Source: UBA4416 sp036676295
GTDB lineage: Bacteria; Bacteroidota; Bacteroidia; B-17B0; Aurantibacillaceae
Direction of reading: 5' to 3'
DNA length: 64,000 nt
Assembly (NCBI GenBank): GCA_036676295.1
Contig: JAKFDE010000035.1
Span: forward strand, 62,001-126,000
The position numbers were made by a program, and so were the translations under genes. The number at the start of each line of letters is the position of its first letter. Positions within the stretch are counted from its first letter, which is position 1. Below, piece by piece: positions 62,952-64,000 of the stretch. The notes below the pieces were generated by a model that did not search any database, was not told the DNA's origin, and saw only the letters and a program-made list of their open reading frames with translations.

Positions 62952-63710
62952 TTATTTACTAACGAAAAGAGTGTAAATTAAAATGGTTGATGTTATTAAA
63001 CTCACAATTGGAGTAAGTTCGGAAGCTAAAGTTCGAGCTAAACGATATCTCGGTTCCACATAAATAATGTCGTTTGCTAACACAACAGAGTTGCCAGCAG
63101 ATAATCCTTCAATTTTAGATAGATCCATTAAATATACTTTTGGTTTATTAGTGCCATCGTTTCTGATCAATTTTACCTTATAAGCTTTTCCATCTTCGGC
63201 AATTCCGCCTGCTAATGCCAAAGATTCAATAACGGTTGTGTTATTGTTTGTTAAGTAAAGCACCTTTGCATCGCCTCCATTTCCGGGAAAAACAATTACA
63301 CGTTTGTTGCTTACTTTTATAGTAACAAATGGTTTTACGTAATAATCAGCATACACTTGTTCTAAATAATTTTGAGCTTCATTGATCGTTAACCCTCCTA
63401 ATTTAACTTGGCCAACAAGAGGTAATTTACAATTGCCTTTCGGGTCAACAATATATTCGATTTCAAATCTCATATTAGTATTGTTAGTCGAACTGGCTAA
63501 ATCGATCAGTTTAAATCCATCGTTAGAAAAAATTCTTAAAACGATAATCGCATTTGCCTCAATTTTATAATCTTCTCTAGATAAGCTATCTACAATTTTA
63601 TCGTAAGTATAATCTTTTGGTGTTTTAAGCATTAAGTTCGACCTGAAAAACTGACAAGATGAAAATGCAATGATGGACAACAAAAAGAGTGAGTATTTTA
63701 AAAGCCGCAT
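62952..63710 (-). CDS. Wza-like polysaccharide export lipoprotein
   Basis: 252 residues from the ATG at 63710, with a lipobox (FSSC, Cys20). The N-terminal polysaccharide-export domain and one SLBB domain (VFPGNGGDAKVLYL..ALAGGIAEDGKAYKVKLIR) are visible, and the C-terminal helix closes the outer-membrane pore in Wza. The kinase gene starts two bases later. Confidence 0.88.
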   Translation of the reverse strand: MRLLKYSLFLLSIIAFSSCQFFRSNLMLKTPKDYTYDKIVDSLSREDYKIEANAIIVLRIFSNDGFKLIDLASSTNNTNMRFEIEYIVDPKGNCKLPLVGQVKLGGLTINEAQNYLEQVYADYYVKPFVTIKVSNKRVIVFPGNGGDAKVLYLTNNNTTVIESLALAGGIAEDGKAYKVKLIRNDGTNKPKVYLMDLSKIEGLSAGNSVVLANDIIYVEPRYRLARTLASELTPIVSLITSTILIYTLFVSK

Positions 63711-63760
63711 ATAGTTTAATGTTACTAGCAAAGTTAAGATTTATCCGATAATATCAAAAA

Positions 63761-64000
63761 TTATGCAGATTTTGTTAATTGTTGATATAATTGTCTCATA
63801 TCATTTACCAAGCGTTGGTAGCTGAATTTTGAAAGAGCCCATTTTTCGCCTTCGGATTCTGTTTGAGAAATGTTTTTTTTGTCAGCAATTGCTTTTTGTA
63901 AATTACTGAAAAAAGAGTTTTTGTCTGATACTTCTGAGAGTAAGCCACAATTTGGATGCAATACATCTTCAATACCTCCCACATTAGTAGACACGACGTA
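63761..64000 (-). CDS. Glycosyltransferase (GT4-like), C-terminal part; start outside window
   Basis: About 79 residues of the C-terminal end of a GT-B-fold enzyme. The segment VVSTNVGGIEDVL is the conserved nucleotide-sugar site, with NCGLLSEV and the C-terminal helical end RLVNDMRQLYQQL. It belongs to the exopolysaccharide locus. Its 5' part lies beyond the right edge. Confidence 0.75.
   Translation of the reverse strand, partial: YVVSTNVGGIEDVLHPNCGLLSEVSDKNSFFSNLQKAIADKKNISQTESEGEKWALSKFSYQRLVNDMRQLYQQLTKSA

Noticed and set aside
1..64000. rRNA or tRNA genes
   Set aside because: No rRNA motif or cloverleaf with typical T-loop GTTCRA was recognised by eye; a tRNA search would settle it.

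Overview
The window comes from a low-GC member of the Bacteroidota, probably a Flavobacteriales- or Sphingobacteriales-like environmental lineage (placed by gene content, not by search). Clues are promoters of the TTG-N19-TAnnTTTG type, little sign of Shine-Dalgarno sequences, SpoIIE-type phosphatases with TPR domains, a GldL-like membrane motif, DUF2490, DUF4159 and PD40 proteins, a tyrosine-rich Wzz-type autokinase, and the dispersed TCGACTTCGCTCGA-like intergenic repeats seen in many genomes of this phylum.

Positions 1-10837 (+) form an assimilatory sulfate-reduction and cysteine/methionine block: the end of a siroheme sulfite reductase, SUMT, a precorrin-2 dehydrogenase fused to a TauE/SafE exporter, a ferredoxin-NADP reductase, OsmC, an O-acylhomoserine sulfhydrylase, CysH, CysD and CysN. 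Between the sulfite reductase and SUMT lies a 23-codon ORF with five consecutive Cys codons. Its stop codon overlaps the first of two mutually exclusive hairpins, so it looks like a cysteine-sensing leader peptide. Positions 10865-14278 hold a terminator, a MITE-like element, a nucleoside deaminase and a P-type ATPase.

Positions 14330-26412 are the most unusual part: an integron-like array of about ten gene cassettes, all read on the minus strand. They are separated by eleven copies of a structured 95-210 bp repeat that behaves like an attC site. The repeats begin with TAAC and end with GTTA. The two outer arms of each cassette (not of each repeat) match each other as imperfect inverted repeats of about 15-24 bp with a conserved two-base mismatch, as expected if each cassette moves as a circle carrying its own site. 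Cargo includes a mercury operon, a subclass B1 metallo-beta-lactamase, a Crp-led four-gene block, a TonB-C protein, a START-domain protein and several lipoproteins. The 5' end of the array lies about 100 bp from the end of a tyrosine recombinase gene (26514-27647) that is not a classical IntI.

Positions 27725-63994 are mostly conserved chromosome. They include a YfiR/TPR/SpoIIE-phosphatase signalling operon, an ECF sigma factor with an anti-sigma-like partner, an MFS transporter, miaA, a HupE-like protein, two M1 peptidases, DUF4159 and PD40 proteins, two rhomboids and mutL. These are followed by a histone-H1-like/START fusion, a second ECF sigma factor and a TPR-SpoIIE phosphatase, then a DUF155/RMD1 protein, a 29-residue Cys-rich membrane microprotein, a 3-hydroxybutyrate dehydrogenase, a LOG-family protein and uvrA. 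The window ends in an exopolysaccharide locus (lytic transglycosylase, MraY/WecA-like transferase, rfbC, Wzz/BY-kinase, Wza-like lipoprotein, start-truncated glycosyltransferase). No rRNA, tRNA or CRISPR array was recognised.
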